Below are positions 4,075-9,823 of a stretch of DNA of 9,823 nt, piece by piece; the first letter of the stretch is position 1; the number at the start of each line of letters is the position of its first letter. The notes below the pieces were generated by a model. It was not told the origin of the DNA and searched no databases. It saw only the letters and a program-made list of their open reading frames with translations. The DNA lies in the NCBI GenBank assembly GCA_022560365.1, contig JADFTG010000025.1, forward strand, positions 1 through 9,823, written 5' to 3'. The position numbers and the translations under genes were made by a program. Source of the stretch: Chloroflexota bacterium (GTDB lineage Bacteria > Chloroflexota > Dehalococcoidia > SM23-28-2 > RBG-16-64-32).

Positions 4075-6354
4075 CTACGAAGAGACCTGCGCCGGTTCGC
4101 CGGCCTGCTCCGGTGCCTCTCCGCGCCAGTCGCACTCGGTGCACTTGGCCTTGTTGTCCTTCTCGGCGACGATCAGCTTGCCGCAGTCTGGACACGGTTT
4201 CGGGAACGGGCGTGACCACGTCGTGAAGTCGCACTTCGGGTAATCAGCGCATCCGTAGAACGTGCGTCCCTTCTTCGTGCGCCGCTCCAGGATCTCGCCG
4301 CCCGTCTTCGGGCATTTCGCGCCCGTGCCCTTCGCCATCGTTTTCTTGCCTTTGCACTCCGGGTAGCGGCTGCAGGCCATGAACTTGCCGAAGCGCCCGC
4401 TGCGGATCAGCATCGGAGCGTTGCACTCCGGGCACGTCTCATCTGTCTTCTGCGGTTGCTCCTGCTCCTCGCCTTCCAGCGACCGCGTTCCCTTGCAGTC
4501 CGGAAAGCGCGTGCAGGCCTGGAACTGCCCGCGGCGGCCCCATCGGATCACCATCGGCGCCTTGCACTCGGGGCATTTCTCCTTCGTCTCTTCAACCTGC
4601 TTCGGCGCCGACTTCATCGCGCCTTCCAGCGCCGACTCCAGCGGGTCGTAGATGTCGCGCACGACCGGTACCCACTCGCGCTTGCCGCTCGCCACGTCGT
4701 CCAGCTCCTCCTCCATCTCGGCCGTGAAGTCGACGTCGAGGAAGGCCCCGAAATACTCGACGAGCAGGTCGTTCACCGTCATCCCCAGGTTGGTTGGCCT
4801 GAGCACCCTCTTCTCGCTCTCGATGTACCCGCGGTCCTGAATCGTCGATAGCGTCGGCGCGTAGGTGCTTGGCCTGCCGATGCCCTTCTCCTCCATCGTC
4901 TTCACCAGCGTCGCTTCCGTGTACCGGGGTGGCGGCTCGGTGAAGTGCTGCTCAGGGAACAGCTCGCGCAACGCCACAGCGTCCGTCTCGGAGAGTTCCG
5001 GCAACGGGTTCGTGCCGAACTTCTCTTCCGTGTCGTCGTCTCGCGCTTCCTCATAGACCTGGCGGAAGCCGGCGAACTTCAGCTGAGTGTTCGTCGCCCG
5101 CAGCAGGTACGTCTCTCCGTCCGCAGGCGCGGCGGCGTTGATCTCGACGGTTGTCACGTCGAACTCCGCGTCCGCCATCTGGCTCGCAACGAAGCGCTGC
5201 CAGATCAGCGTGTAGAGCCGCGCCTGATCCGGCGTCAGCAGGCCGCGCATCTCGTCCGGGCCGCGCCTGACGGACGTCGGGCGGATCGCTTCGTGCGCTT
5301 CCTGCGCGCCCTTCACCTTGCGCGTGAAGAATCGCGGCTTCTCCGGAACGAACTGCTTCCCGTATCGCTCCGCTATGTACTCTCGCGCCTCGGTACGCGC
5401 GGACGAAGCGACGTTGACGGAGTCGGTTCGCATGTACGTGATGAGGCCCGTCTCGCCGCGGTCGCCCAGCTTCACGCCCTCGTAGAGCTGTTGCGCGATC
5501 GCCATCGTCCGCTTCGCCGTGAAGCCCAGGCGGCGCGAAGCCTCCTGCTGCACCGTGCTCGTGATGAACGGAGGCGAAGGCCGCCGAACCTGCTTCTTCT
5601 TCTGCACTTTGGCGACGCTGTAGGCGGCTGCTCTCAGATCGGCCAGCAGCCGCTCGGCTGTCGTCTCATCGCCGATCTCGATCTTGTCCTTGCGGTCCGC
5701 GTACCCCGCGAGCTTGGCGCGGAAGGCTGGCGGCACGCCCGCCTTCTCCATCTGCGCCTCGATCGTCCAGTACTCCTGCGGCACGAACGCCTCGATCTCC
5801 CGCTCGCGCTCAACGACGAGCCGCACCGCGACCGACTGCACGCGCCCGGCGGAAAGACCACGGCGGACCTTGCGCCACAGGAACGGGCTCAGCCGGTAGC
5901 CGACCAGCCGGTCGACGACGCGGCGCGCCTGTTGCGCGTCAACAAGCTTCATGTCGATCTCGCGCGGGTGCTCGAACGCCTCCTGAACGGCAGCCGGTGT
6001 GATCTCGTGGAAGACCACGCGGCTCAGCGGCAGCTCACGCAGGCCGGCCGCCTCGATCAAGTGCCAGGCGATCGCCTCGCCCTCACGGTCGGGGTCGGTG
6101 GCCAGGAAGACCTCGGACGCCTTCTGGGCGGCAGCCTTGATCTCCTTGATCGTCTTCGACTTGTCGCGCGGCACGATGTACTTCGGCGCGAACCCGTTCT
6201 CGATGTCTACGCCCAGGTCCGACTTCGGCAGGTCACGTACGTGCCCCACCGACGCCTTGACGTCGTACTTGCTGCCGAGGATTCGCGCTATCGTTCTCGC
6301 CTTCGCCGGCGACTCGACAACGACCAGGCTCTTTCCGCTCTTGCTCTTTGCCAA
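4075..6354 (-). CDS. topA: DNA topoisomerase I (type IA)
   Basis: TopA (759 aa) relaxes negative supercoils by cutting and passing single strands. The TOPRIM domain opens the protein: VVVESPAKARTIARILG with Glu14, and ATDPDREGEAIAWH with Asp87, Asp89 and Glu91. The nucleophile is Tyr307 in GLITYMRTDSVN, and HEAIRPT follows near 353. The tail carries four zinc-ribbon-like modules: about 594-620, 641-667, 681-708 and 721-741. The third starts C-P-K-T and so lacks its second Cys. The start is TTG at 6354, 7 nt after the dprA stop, with GGAGG 11 nt upstream and AAGG closer in. The dprA-topA-xer order is widely conserved. Hairpin element D follows the stop. Confidence 0.97.
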   Translation of the reverse strand: MAKSKSGKSLVVVESPAKARTIARILGSKYDVKASVGHVRDLPKSDLGVDIENGFAPKYIVPRDKSKTIKEIKAAAQKASEVFLATDPDREGEAIAWHLIEAAGLRELPLSRVVFHEITPAAVQEAFEHPREIDMKLVDAQQARRVVDRLVGYRLSPFLWRKVRRGLSAGRVQSVAVRLVVEREREIEAFVPQEYWTIEAQMEKAGVPPAFRAKLAGYADRKDKIEIGDETTAERLLADLRAAAYSVAKVQKKKQVRRPSPPFITSTVQQEASRRLGFTAKRTMAIAQQLYEGVKLGDRGETGLITYMRTDSVNVASSARTEAREYIAERYGKQFVPEKPRFFTRKVKGAQEAHEAIRPTSVRRGPDEMRGLLTPDQARLYTLIWQRFVASQMADAEFDVTTVEINAAAPADGETYLLRATNTQLKFAGFRQVYEEARDDDTEEKFGTNPLPELSETDAVALRELFPEQHFTEPPPRYTEATLVKTMEEKGIGRPSTYAPTLSTIQDRGYIESEKRVLRPTNLGMTVNDLLVEYFGAFLDVDFTAEMEEELDDVASGKREWVPVVRDIYDPLESALEGAMKSAPKQVEETKEKCPECKAPMVIRWGRRGQFQACTRFPDCKGTRSLEGEEQEQPQKTDETCPECNAPMLIRSGRFGKFMACSRYPECKGKKTMAKGTGAKCPKTGGEILERRTKKGRTFYGCADYPKCDFTTWSRPFPKPCPDCGKLIVAEKDNKAKCTECDWRGEAPEQAGEPAQVSS

Positions 6355-6361
6355 TACCTTC

Positions 6362-7507
6362 TTAACCTCCGCCCGACGCGGCGTACTCTTCGCGCACCTC
6401 GCGGGCTCTTACATACGACTTGGATCCGATCTCACGGACGAGGCCCTTCAGCTCCATCATCGTCAGCACGCTGCTAACGGCGGCGGCTGGCAGACCGCTC
6501 TCGCGGCAGACCGCGTCGATGTGGACCGGGTCCTTCGTTATATGACGCAAAACTTCTGCTTCCGTATCTGTGGCCGGGACAAGCTCCTGCATCTCCAGCT
6601 GCTGTGGGATCATCGTCAGGTTCAGCTCCTCGAGGATGTCCTCAACCCGCTGGACGAGCTTTGCCTCGCCCTTTCCTATCTTTAGGTTAGTGCCTTGGCT
6701 CTGCGATGAAAAGATGTTGCCCGGAACTGCGAACACATCCCTTCCCTGGTCTAGGGCGCAGTTCGCCGTGATCAGCGCGCCGCTCTTCGTGCCGCCTTCC
6801 ACCAGCAGAACCCCCAGGCTCAACCCGGAGAGAATCCGGTTGCGCCGCGGGAAGAGATCGCCGCGCGGCTCGGTGCCCAGCGGCTGCTCGCTGATCAGCG
6901 AGCCGTTCTCCGCGATCTCGTCTGCCAGGCGCTTGTGTTCCGGCGGATAGGTGATGTCCAGGCCGCAGGCCAGCACAGCCAGCGTCCGTCCGCCGGCGGC
7001 AAGCGCGGCCCGGTGCGCGATCCCGTCGATGCCGCGCGCCAGCCCGCTCACGACGCAAACGCCGTTCGCCGATAGCTGGTGCGCTAGCTCCTCCGCCGCC
7101 TGCTTGCCGTACGGCGTCGGCTTCCGCGTGCCGACGACGGCCACCGAAAGCGCGTCCGCCTCCCTGATCTCGCCGCGGACGTGGAGCAGCGGCGGCGCGT
7201 CGTCGATCTCGCGCAGCAGTGCCGGGTAGGCGTCGTCATCCCAGGTCAGTGGCCTGATGCCGGCCTTCTCCAGCCGCTCCATCTCCGCCTCCGGGTCGAT
7301 CGCCCCGCGGCCGTCCGCGATGCCGCGCACGACGGAGTCCGTCAGGCCCGCCTCCTTCAGTTCCGAGCGCGTCGCCCGCCACGCTTCGGACAACGAGCCG
7401 AAGCGCGACAGGAGCGCCCGGTAACGCACTCTGCCGAGGCCGGGAATGCGGTTGAAGGCGACCCAGAAAGGTACTTCGGACGCGATCTGCGGGCGCTTGG
7501 GAGCCAT
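6362..7507 (-). CDS. dprA: DNA-processing protein DprA (Smf family)
   Basis: DprA protects incoming single-stranded DNA during transformation and loads RecA onto it. The protein (381 aa from the ATG at 7507) begins with a helix-hairpin-helix/SAM-like region (FWVAFNRIPGLGRVRYRALL). The Rossmann-like core follows, with VVGTRKPTPYG (124-134), SGLARGIDGIAH (154-165), FPRRNRILSGLS (219-230), EGGTKSGALITA (237-248) and VPGN (261-264). A C-terminal winged helix (about 315-370) ends the protein. Alternative starts are ATG 7528 and TTG 7537; 7507 is preferred because TATCAT (7524-7519) lies just upstream and homology begins soon after, but this is uncertain. It sits 66 nt after the corC-like gene and 7 nt before topA. 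DprA alone does not prove natural competence. Confidence 0.93.
   Translation of the reverse strand: MAPKRPQIASEVPFWVAFNRIPGLGRVRYRALLSRFGSLSEAWRATRSELKEAGLTDSVVRGIADGRGAIDPEAEMERLEKAGIRPLTWDDDAYPALLREIDDAPPLLHVRGEIREADALSVAVVGTRKPTPYGKQAAEELAHQLSANGVCVVSGLARGIDGIAHRAALAAGGRTLAVLACGLDITYPPEHKRLADEIAENGSLISEQPLGTEPRGDLFPRRNRILSGLSLGVLLVEGGTKSGALITANCALDQGRDVFAVPGNIFSSQSQGTNLKIGKGEAKLVQRVEDILEELNLTMIPQQLEMQELVPATDTEAEVLRHITKDPVHIDAVCRESGLPAAAVSSVLTMMELKGLVREIGSKSYVRAREVREEYAASGGG
6366..6370 (-). promoter_or_regulatory. Ribosome binding site of topA (GGAGG)
   Basis: GGAGG is embedded in the last codons of dprA, 11 nt before the topA TTG; a weaker AAGG lies 2 nt before it. The arrangement implies that dprA and topA are translated from one transcript and supports the TTG start, for which no better start codon is near. 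Confidence 0.5.
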
Positions 7508-7518
7508 CTCAGGCGAGG

Positions 7519-7524
7519 ATGATA
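7519..7524 (-). promoter_or_regulatory. Possible -10 box before dprA (TATCAT)
   Basis: TATCAT on the minus strand matches the -10 consensus at five of six positions and ends 11 nt before the ATG at 7507. No -35 box is clear at normal spacing. If real, it would give the dprA-topA pair its own near-leaderless transcript and would rule out the two upstream start codons. Confidence 0.3.
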
Positions 7525-7573
7525 GCATGCCGGTCAACTACGCGATGCAGGCAAGTGGCACGCCGCTGGTCGC

Positions 7574-8857
7574 TCAGCGGCTGTTGCGATCGGGCGTTTC
7601 TGCGCCCTCTTCGCTGGCGACCTTCGTCACCCGCACCTTCTTTATCCGGCGCCCCGCCACGCTCATCACCTTCATGCTGATGCCGTCCACCGTCACCGTA
7701 TCGCCGGTGTTCGGCATCCGCCCCAGCTCGTTGACGATGAAGCCGCCCACGCTGTCGAAGTCTTCCTTCTTCAGCGCCGTGTCGAACCGCTCGTTGATCT
7801 CGTCGATCCCCACCCGGCCGTCGACTATCGCCTCGTCGCTGCTCAGTTGCTGGACTTCCTCTTCCGGCGCGTCGTACTCGTCCCGGATCTCGCCGACGAT
7901 CTCCTCGACCAGGTCCTCAATCGTGACGAGTCCCGCCGTCCCCCCGTATTCGTCCACCACCAGCGCGATCGAGACCTGCTTCTCCTTCATCTCTGAGAGC
8001 AGGTCGTGCACGTTCTTCGTCTCCGGTACGACGTAGGCGTCGCGCGTGATCTCCCGCAGCTGGGGCTTGCGCGGCCCGCTCGTAATGTGCCGCAGCAGAT
8101 CCTTGGCGTGCGCGAAGCCCAGCACGTGGTCGATGTCGTCCTCGTATACCGGGATGCGGCTCAGGCCTTTGTCCGAGATCAAGCGGGCCAGCGTGTCGAA
8201 GTCCTGACTTGCGTTGATCGCCACGATGTCCGTGCGCGGCACCATCACCTCGCGCACGAGCGTGTACTCCAGCTCCATCACGCCGCGGATCATCTCCCGC
8301 TCGTCTTCCTGGAGCCCCGCCTGGCTCTCCTCGGCCTCGGCCAGCAGTATCAGCTCCTCGGCCCCGCCGCCGGCGCCTGGCTGGTGACGTTGCCACGTCC
8401 GCATTGCCGCGCCCATCGGCGCGTCCAGAACCTGCACCGGCAGACGGAACACGGATCGCACCACCGACACGAATGGGCGCAGACTGCTGTGCCAGCCCGA
8501 CGGGTCCTGCGCTACCATCAAGCGCGGCAGCGCCTGCAGTAGCATGAACGCCAGCGCTACTCCGACGACTGTCAGCGCTACCCAGCCCCAGCTGTCGTCC
8601 GTGTGCTTGAGCACGAGGAACACCGAGATCGCCGTGATCGCCACCGAGACGAGGTTCCGCGCCAGCGCCAGCGACGACACCGTCAGCTGTCGCTCCTGGT
8701 AGAACCGCTGCAGCGCGTCCACCGCCGACTCCGTCGGCTCCCGCAGGGCTCTTTCTCGGACGCCGGCGATCACGCCGGCCTCCGACGCGCCGAGCAAGAT
8801 CAGAGTCGCGATTCCGCCGGCAAGCAGCGCCAGGCCGACGATCGTCTCGCTATCCAT
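7574..8857 (-). CDS. CNNM/CorC-type CBS-domain membrane protein (hemolysin C-like)
   Basis: This 427-aa protein has the three-part CNNM/CorC layout. The N-terminal DUF21-like membrane region has likely helices near 5-25, 60-83 and 91-109, with a weaker hydrophobic stretch near 128-142. A CBS pair follows: [14 protein letters not shown] to about 260, and about 274-325 with [20 protein letters not shown]. The C-terminal CorC_HlyC domain (about 335-412) includes [13 protein letters not shown] and [13 protein letters not shown]. Family members are linked to Mg2+/Co2+ export or homeostasis; older names call them hemolysins, usually without evidence. The ATG at 8857 lies inside the end of the glmU-like gene (ATGGATAG, 8-nt overlap), indicating translational coupling. 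The ion and direction of transport cannot be told from sequence. Confidence 0.9.
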   Translation of the reverse strand: MDSETIVGLALLAGGIATLILLGASEAGVIAGVRERALREPTESAVDALQRFYQERQLTVSSLALARNLVSVAITAISVFLVLKHTDDSWGWVALTVVGVALAFMLLQALPRLMVAQDPSGWHSSLRPFVSVVRSVFRLPVQVLDAPMGAAMRTWQRHQPGAGGGAEELILLAEAEESQAGLQEDEREMIRGVMELEYTLVREVMVPRTDIVAINASQDFDTLARLISDKGLSRIPVYEDDIDHVLGFAHAKDLLRHITSGPRKPQLREITRDAYVVPETKNVHDLLSEMKEKQVSIALVVDEYGGTAGLVTIEDLVEEIVGEIRDEYDAPEEEVQQLSSDEAIVDGRVGIDEINERFDTALKKEDFDSVGGFIVNELGRMPNTGDTVTVDGISMKVMSVAGRRIKKVRVTKVASEEGAETPDRNSR

Positions 8858-9509
8858 CGTCTTCGCTCTTCTTCAGGCGTTTCGCTGGCACGCCCGCCAC
8901 CTGCTCGCCGTCCGCCACGTCCTTCGTGACGACGGAGCCCGCGCCCGTACCAGCCCCGCGCCCGATGCGGACCGGCGCCACCAGCATCGTGTCGCTGCCG
9001 ATGAACGCGCCGTCTTCGATCACCGTGCGGTGCTTGTTCTCGCCGTCGTAGTTGCACGTCACCGTGCCAGCGCCGATGTTCACGTTCTCGCCTACGTCGG
9101 CGTCGCCGATGTAGCTGAAGTGGTGCGACTTCGTGCCCCGCCCGATCCGCGACGCCTTCACCTCCACGAAGTTGCCCAGCTCCACGCCGGACTCGATGTG
9201 CGCGCCGCCCCGCAGGTGGCAGAACGGCCCGACCATCACGTCGTCGTCCAGCCGCGAGTCCTCGATCACCGCGTTCGGCCCGATCCGGCAGCGTTCGCCG
9301 ATCGCTGAGTCACCGCTGATCGTCGTGTTCGGCCGGATGACGCTGCCGGCGCCGATCTCGATCCCGGCCTCGATGTACGTCGTCGCCGGGTCGACGATCG
9401 TCACGCCCTCGGCCGTCAGGCTCGCGGCGTGGGCGATCCGCGTCTCCAGCTCTCGCTGGAAACGTCTAGACGCTTCGTCGTCGGTGGGGTTAACGGATTT
9501 CGTTGGCAT
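8850..9509 (-). CDS. GlmU C-terminal-like acetyltransferase (left-handed beta helix), no pyrophosphorylase domain
   Basis: The 219-aa protein is almost entirely hexapeptide repeats (about 35-205) and matches only the acetyltransferase half of GlmU, which acetylates glucosamine-1-phosphate for UDP-GlcNAc synthesis. GlmU landmarks are present: [10 protein letters not shown] (Arg100), GNFVEVKAS (Lys118), [15 protein letters not shown] (likely catalytic His130, Tyr133), [14 protein letters not shown] (143-156), ENKH (Lys159) and [13 protein letters not shown] (168-180). Full GlmU is about 450 aa; the N-terminal uridylyltransferase with its GxGTRM loop is absent. It was not simply missed, because an in-frame TGA lies 10 codons before the ATG at 9509 and no such domain is seen up to the window edge. 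It could instead acetylate another sugar. It overlaps the corC-like gene by 8 nt. No Shine-Dalgarno sequence is visible. Confidence 0.85.
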   Translation of the reverse strand: MPTKSVNPTDDEASRRFQRELETRIAHAASLTAEGVTIVDPATTYIEAGIEIGAGSVIRPNTTISGDSAIGERCRIGPNAVIEDSRLDDDVMVGPFCHLRGGAHIESGVELGNFVEVKASRIGRGTKSHHFSYIGDADVGENVNIGAGTVTCNYDGENKHRTVIEDGAFIGSDTMLVAPVRIGRGAGTGAGSVVTKDVADGEQVAGVPAKRLKKSEDDG

Positions 9510-9522
9510 TAGAGGTCGGTGG

Positions 9523-9539
9523 CGCCCGTTGGGCGGGCG
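9523..9539 (-). promoter_or_regulatory. Hairpin just upstream of the glmU-like start
   Basis: CGCCCG (9523-9528) and CGGGCG (9534-9539) form a 6-bp GC stem with a 5-nt loop, ending 13 nt before the start codon. It could restrict ribosome access. Function is inferred from position only. Confidence 0.35.
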
Positions 9540-9572
9540 TCAGCGCGTGACGGCATGCTCTAGTTCGCCGTG

Positions 9573-9615
9573 AAAAAAGACATGCACACATTCAGACGCG
9601 GAAACGGGCCGCGTC
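9573..9615 (-). promoter_or_regulatory. Hairpin followed by a U6 tract in the glmU-like leader
   Basis: GACGCGG (9595-9601) and CCGCGTC (9609-9615) form a perfect 7-bp stem with a 7-nt loop. On the minus strand it is followed, after 16 nt, by six T residues (A6 at 9573-9578 on the plus strand), which stand out in GC-rich DNA. The gap is too long for a standard intrinsic terminator. It could be an attenuator part, or the 3' end of a small RNA of about 140 nt from the promoter at 9719-9748. Confidence 0.35.
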
Positions 9616-9641
9616 GTTGGCACGTGTGGGACAAGCGCGTA

Positions 9642-9678
9642 CTGTCGGGGTCGCCGCTATCTGGAGGTTCGCTGCTAT
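9642..9678. repeat. Imperfect 18-19-nt tandem duplication
   Basis: CTGTCGGGGTCGCCGCTAT (9642-9660) is followed directly by CTGGAGGTTCGCTGCTAT (9661-9678). The units share CTG, a GG-T-CGC core and GCTAT. It lies inside the presumed leader of the glmU-like gene. The match is modest. Confidence 0.4.
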
Positions 9679-9718
9679 CCAAGTGAGATCAGCTCTTTAT
9701 GCTCAAAGTTCTGCACAA

Positions 9719-9748
9719 ATGTTAGCCAGACCTGCGAAAGAATGTCAA
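9719..9748 (-). promoter_or_regulatory. Promoter of the glmU-like/corC-like transcript (TTGACA - 18 nt - TAACAT)
   Basis: On the minus strand a perfect TTGACA (9748-9743) is followed after 18 nt by TAACAT (9724-9719), four of six to consensus. This is the best sigma-70-type promoter in the window. The transcript would start near 9712, leaving about 200 nt of leader before the ATG at 9509. That leader contains two hairpins, a U6 tract and a short tandem duplication. Confidence 0.6.
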
Positions 9749-9772
9749 CTGCACCCACGATCGGTTGGTGGC

Positions 9773-9823
9773 TCAGCTTTCACCGACGCTGCGTTTGGAC
9801 ACCTCTATCAGGAGCGATCGCCG
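9773..9823 (-). CDS. Possible C-terminal end of an unknown upstream gene (partial)
   Basis: Reading in from the right edge on the minus strand, one frame is open for 16 codons and ends with TGA at 9775-9773, giving RRSLLIEVSKRSVGES. The other two minus-strand frames stop within the same stretch. Its end, 25 nt before the promoter at 9748, is where an upstream gene would be expected to finish. The peptide is too short to recognise, so this is only a possibility. Confidence 0.2.
   Translation of the reverse strand, partial: RRSLLIEVSKRSVGES

Noticed and set aside
4945..6477. A 510-codon open frame on the plus strand opposite topA and dprA
   Set aside because: Its translation is rich in Arg, Leu and His with no recognisable motif, and it is the mirror of a certain topA. 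Long antisense open frames are expected in GC-rich genes.
9463..9472. CGTCTAGACG palindrome inside the glmU-like gene
   Set aside because: It is a single 10-bp palindrome within coding sequence with no relation to a promoter, so chance is enough to explain it.
9510..9712. glmS ribozyme, 6S RNA or tRNA in the leader
   Set aside because: The conserved core of the glmS ribozyme is not seen, the ends do not pair as in 6S RNA, and no cloverleaf with a TTCRA loop could be drawn.
9719..9823. A plus-strand frame open to the right edge (ATG at 9719 or 9742)
   Set aside because: There is no ribosome binding site and no recognisable motif, and the frame is short. It also lies across the good minus-strand promoter at 9719-9748.

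Overview
The window is high-GC bacterial chromosome carrying a leftward (minus-strand) run of nine recognisable genes. From right to left these are a short GlmU-like acetyltransferase, a CNNM/CorC-type CBS membrane protein, dprA, topA, a XerC/XerD-type recombinase, aroQ, a Xaa-Pro peptidase (pepP family), efp, and the 5' part of xseA, which runs off the left edge. No convincing plus-strand gene was seen. All functions rest on motif recognition and translation, with no database search.

Organism: the set merges two familiar housekeeping clusters, dprA-topA-xer and aroQ-pepP-efp (with xseA nearby). High GC, GTG and TTG starts, and possible leaderless starts (TANNNT box 6 nt before the start codon) suggest a free-living bacterium outside the Proteobacteria. 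My best guess is Chloroflexota, perhaps Dehalococcoidia-like. This is an inference from gene order and the look of the EF-P and TopA proteins, not proof. The sequence reads like a core chromosomal region, not a mobile island.

Layout: 1-246 xseA (partial); 247-461 a spacer with two facing 33-nt hairpin elements; 462-1025 efp; 1026-1275 a spacer with a hairpin, a candidate efp promoter, a 119-bp element with terminal inverted repeats, and a TATCCGTT triad; 1276-2394 pepP and 2391-2831 aroQ, overlapping by 4 nt; 2832-2898 a heptamer repeat and a second TATCCGTT triad running into the xer 3' end; 2899-3864 xer; 3865-4074 a second pair of 33-nt hairpin elements; 4075-6354 topA; 6362-7507 dprA; 7574-8857 corC-like; 8850-9509 glmU-like; 9510-9823 a leader region with a good promoter and several hairpins.

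How the genes work together: dprA, topA and xer handle incoming DNA, supercoiling and recombination. aroQ-pepP form a translationally coupled pair for the shikimate pathway and peptide turnover, efp rescues ribosomes at polyproline, and xseA degrades single-stranded DNA. The glmU-like and corC-like genes overlap by 8 nt and are probably co-transcribed. Repeats are confined to the spacers that split the run into transcription units (xseA / efp / aroQ-pepP / xer / topA-dprA and upstream). The most unusual content is this set of at least four repeat families in about 0.75 kb of spacer, plus an acetyltransferase-only GlmU and an EF-P with arginine at its tip. I found no clear new defence or mobile system.
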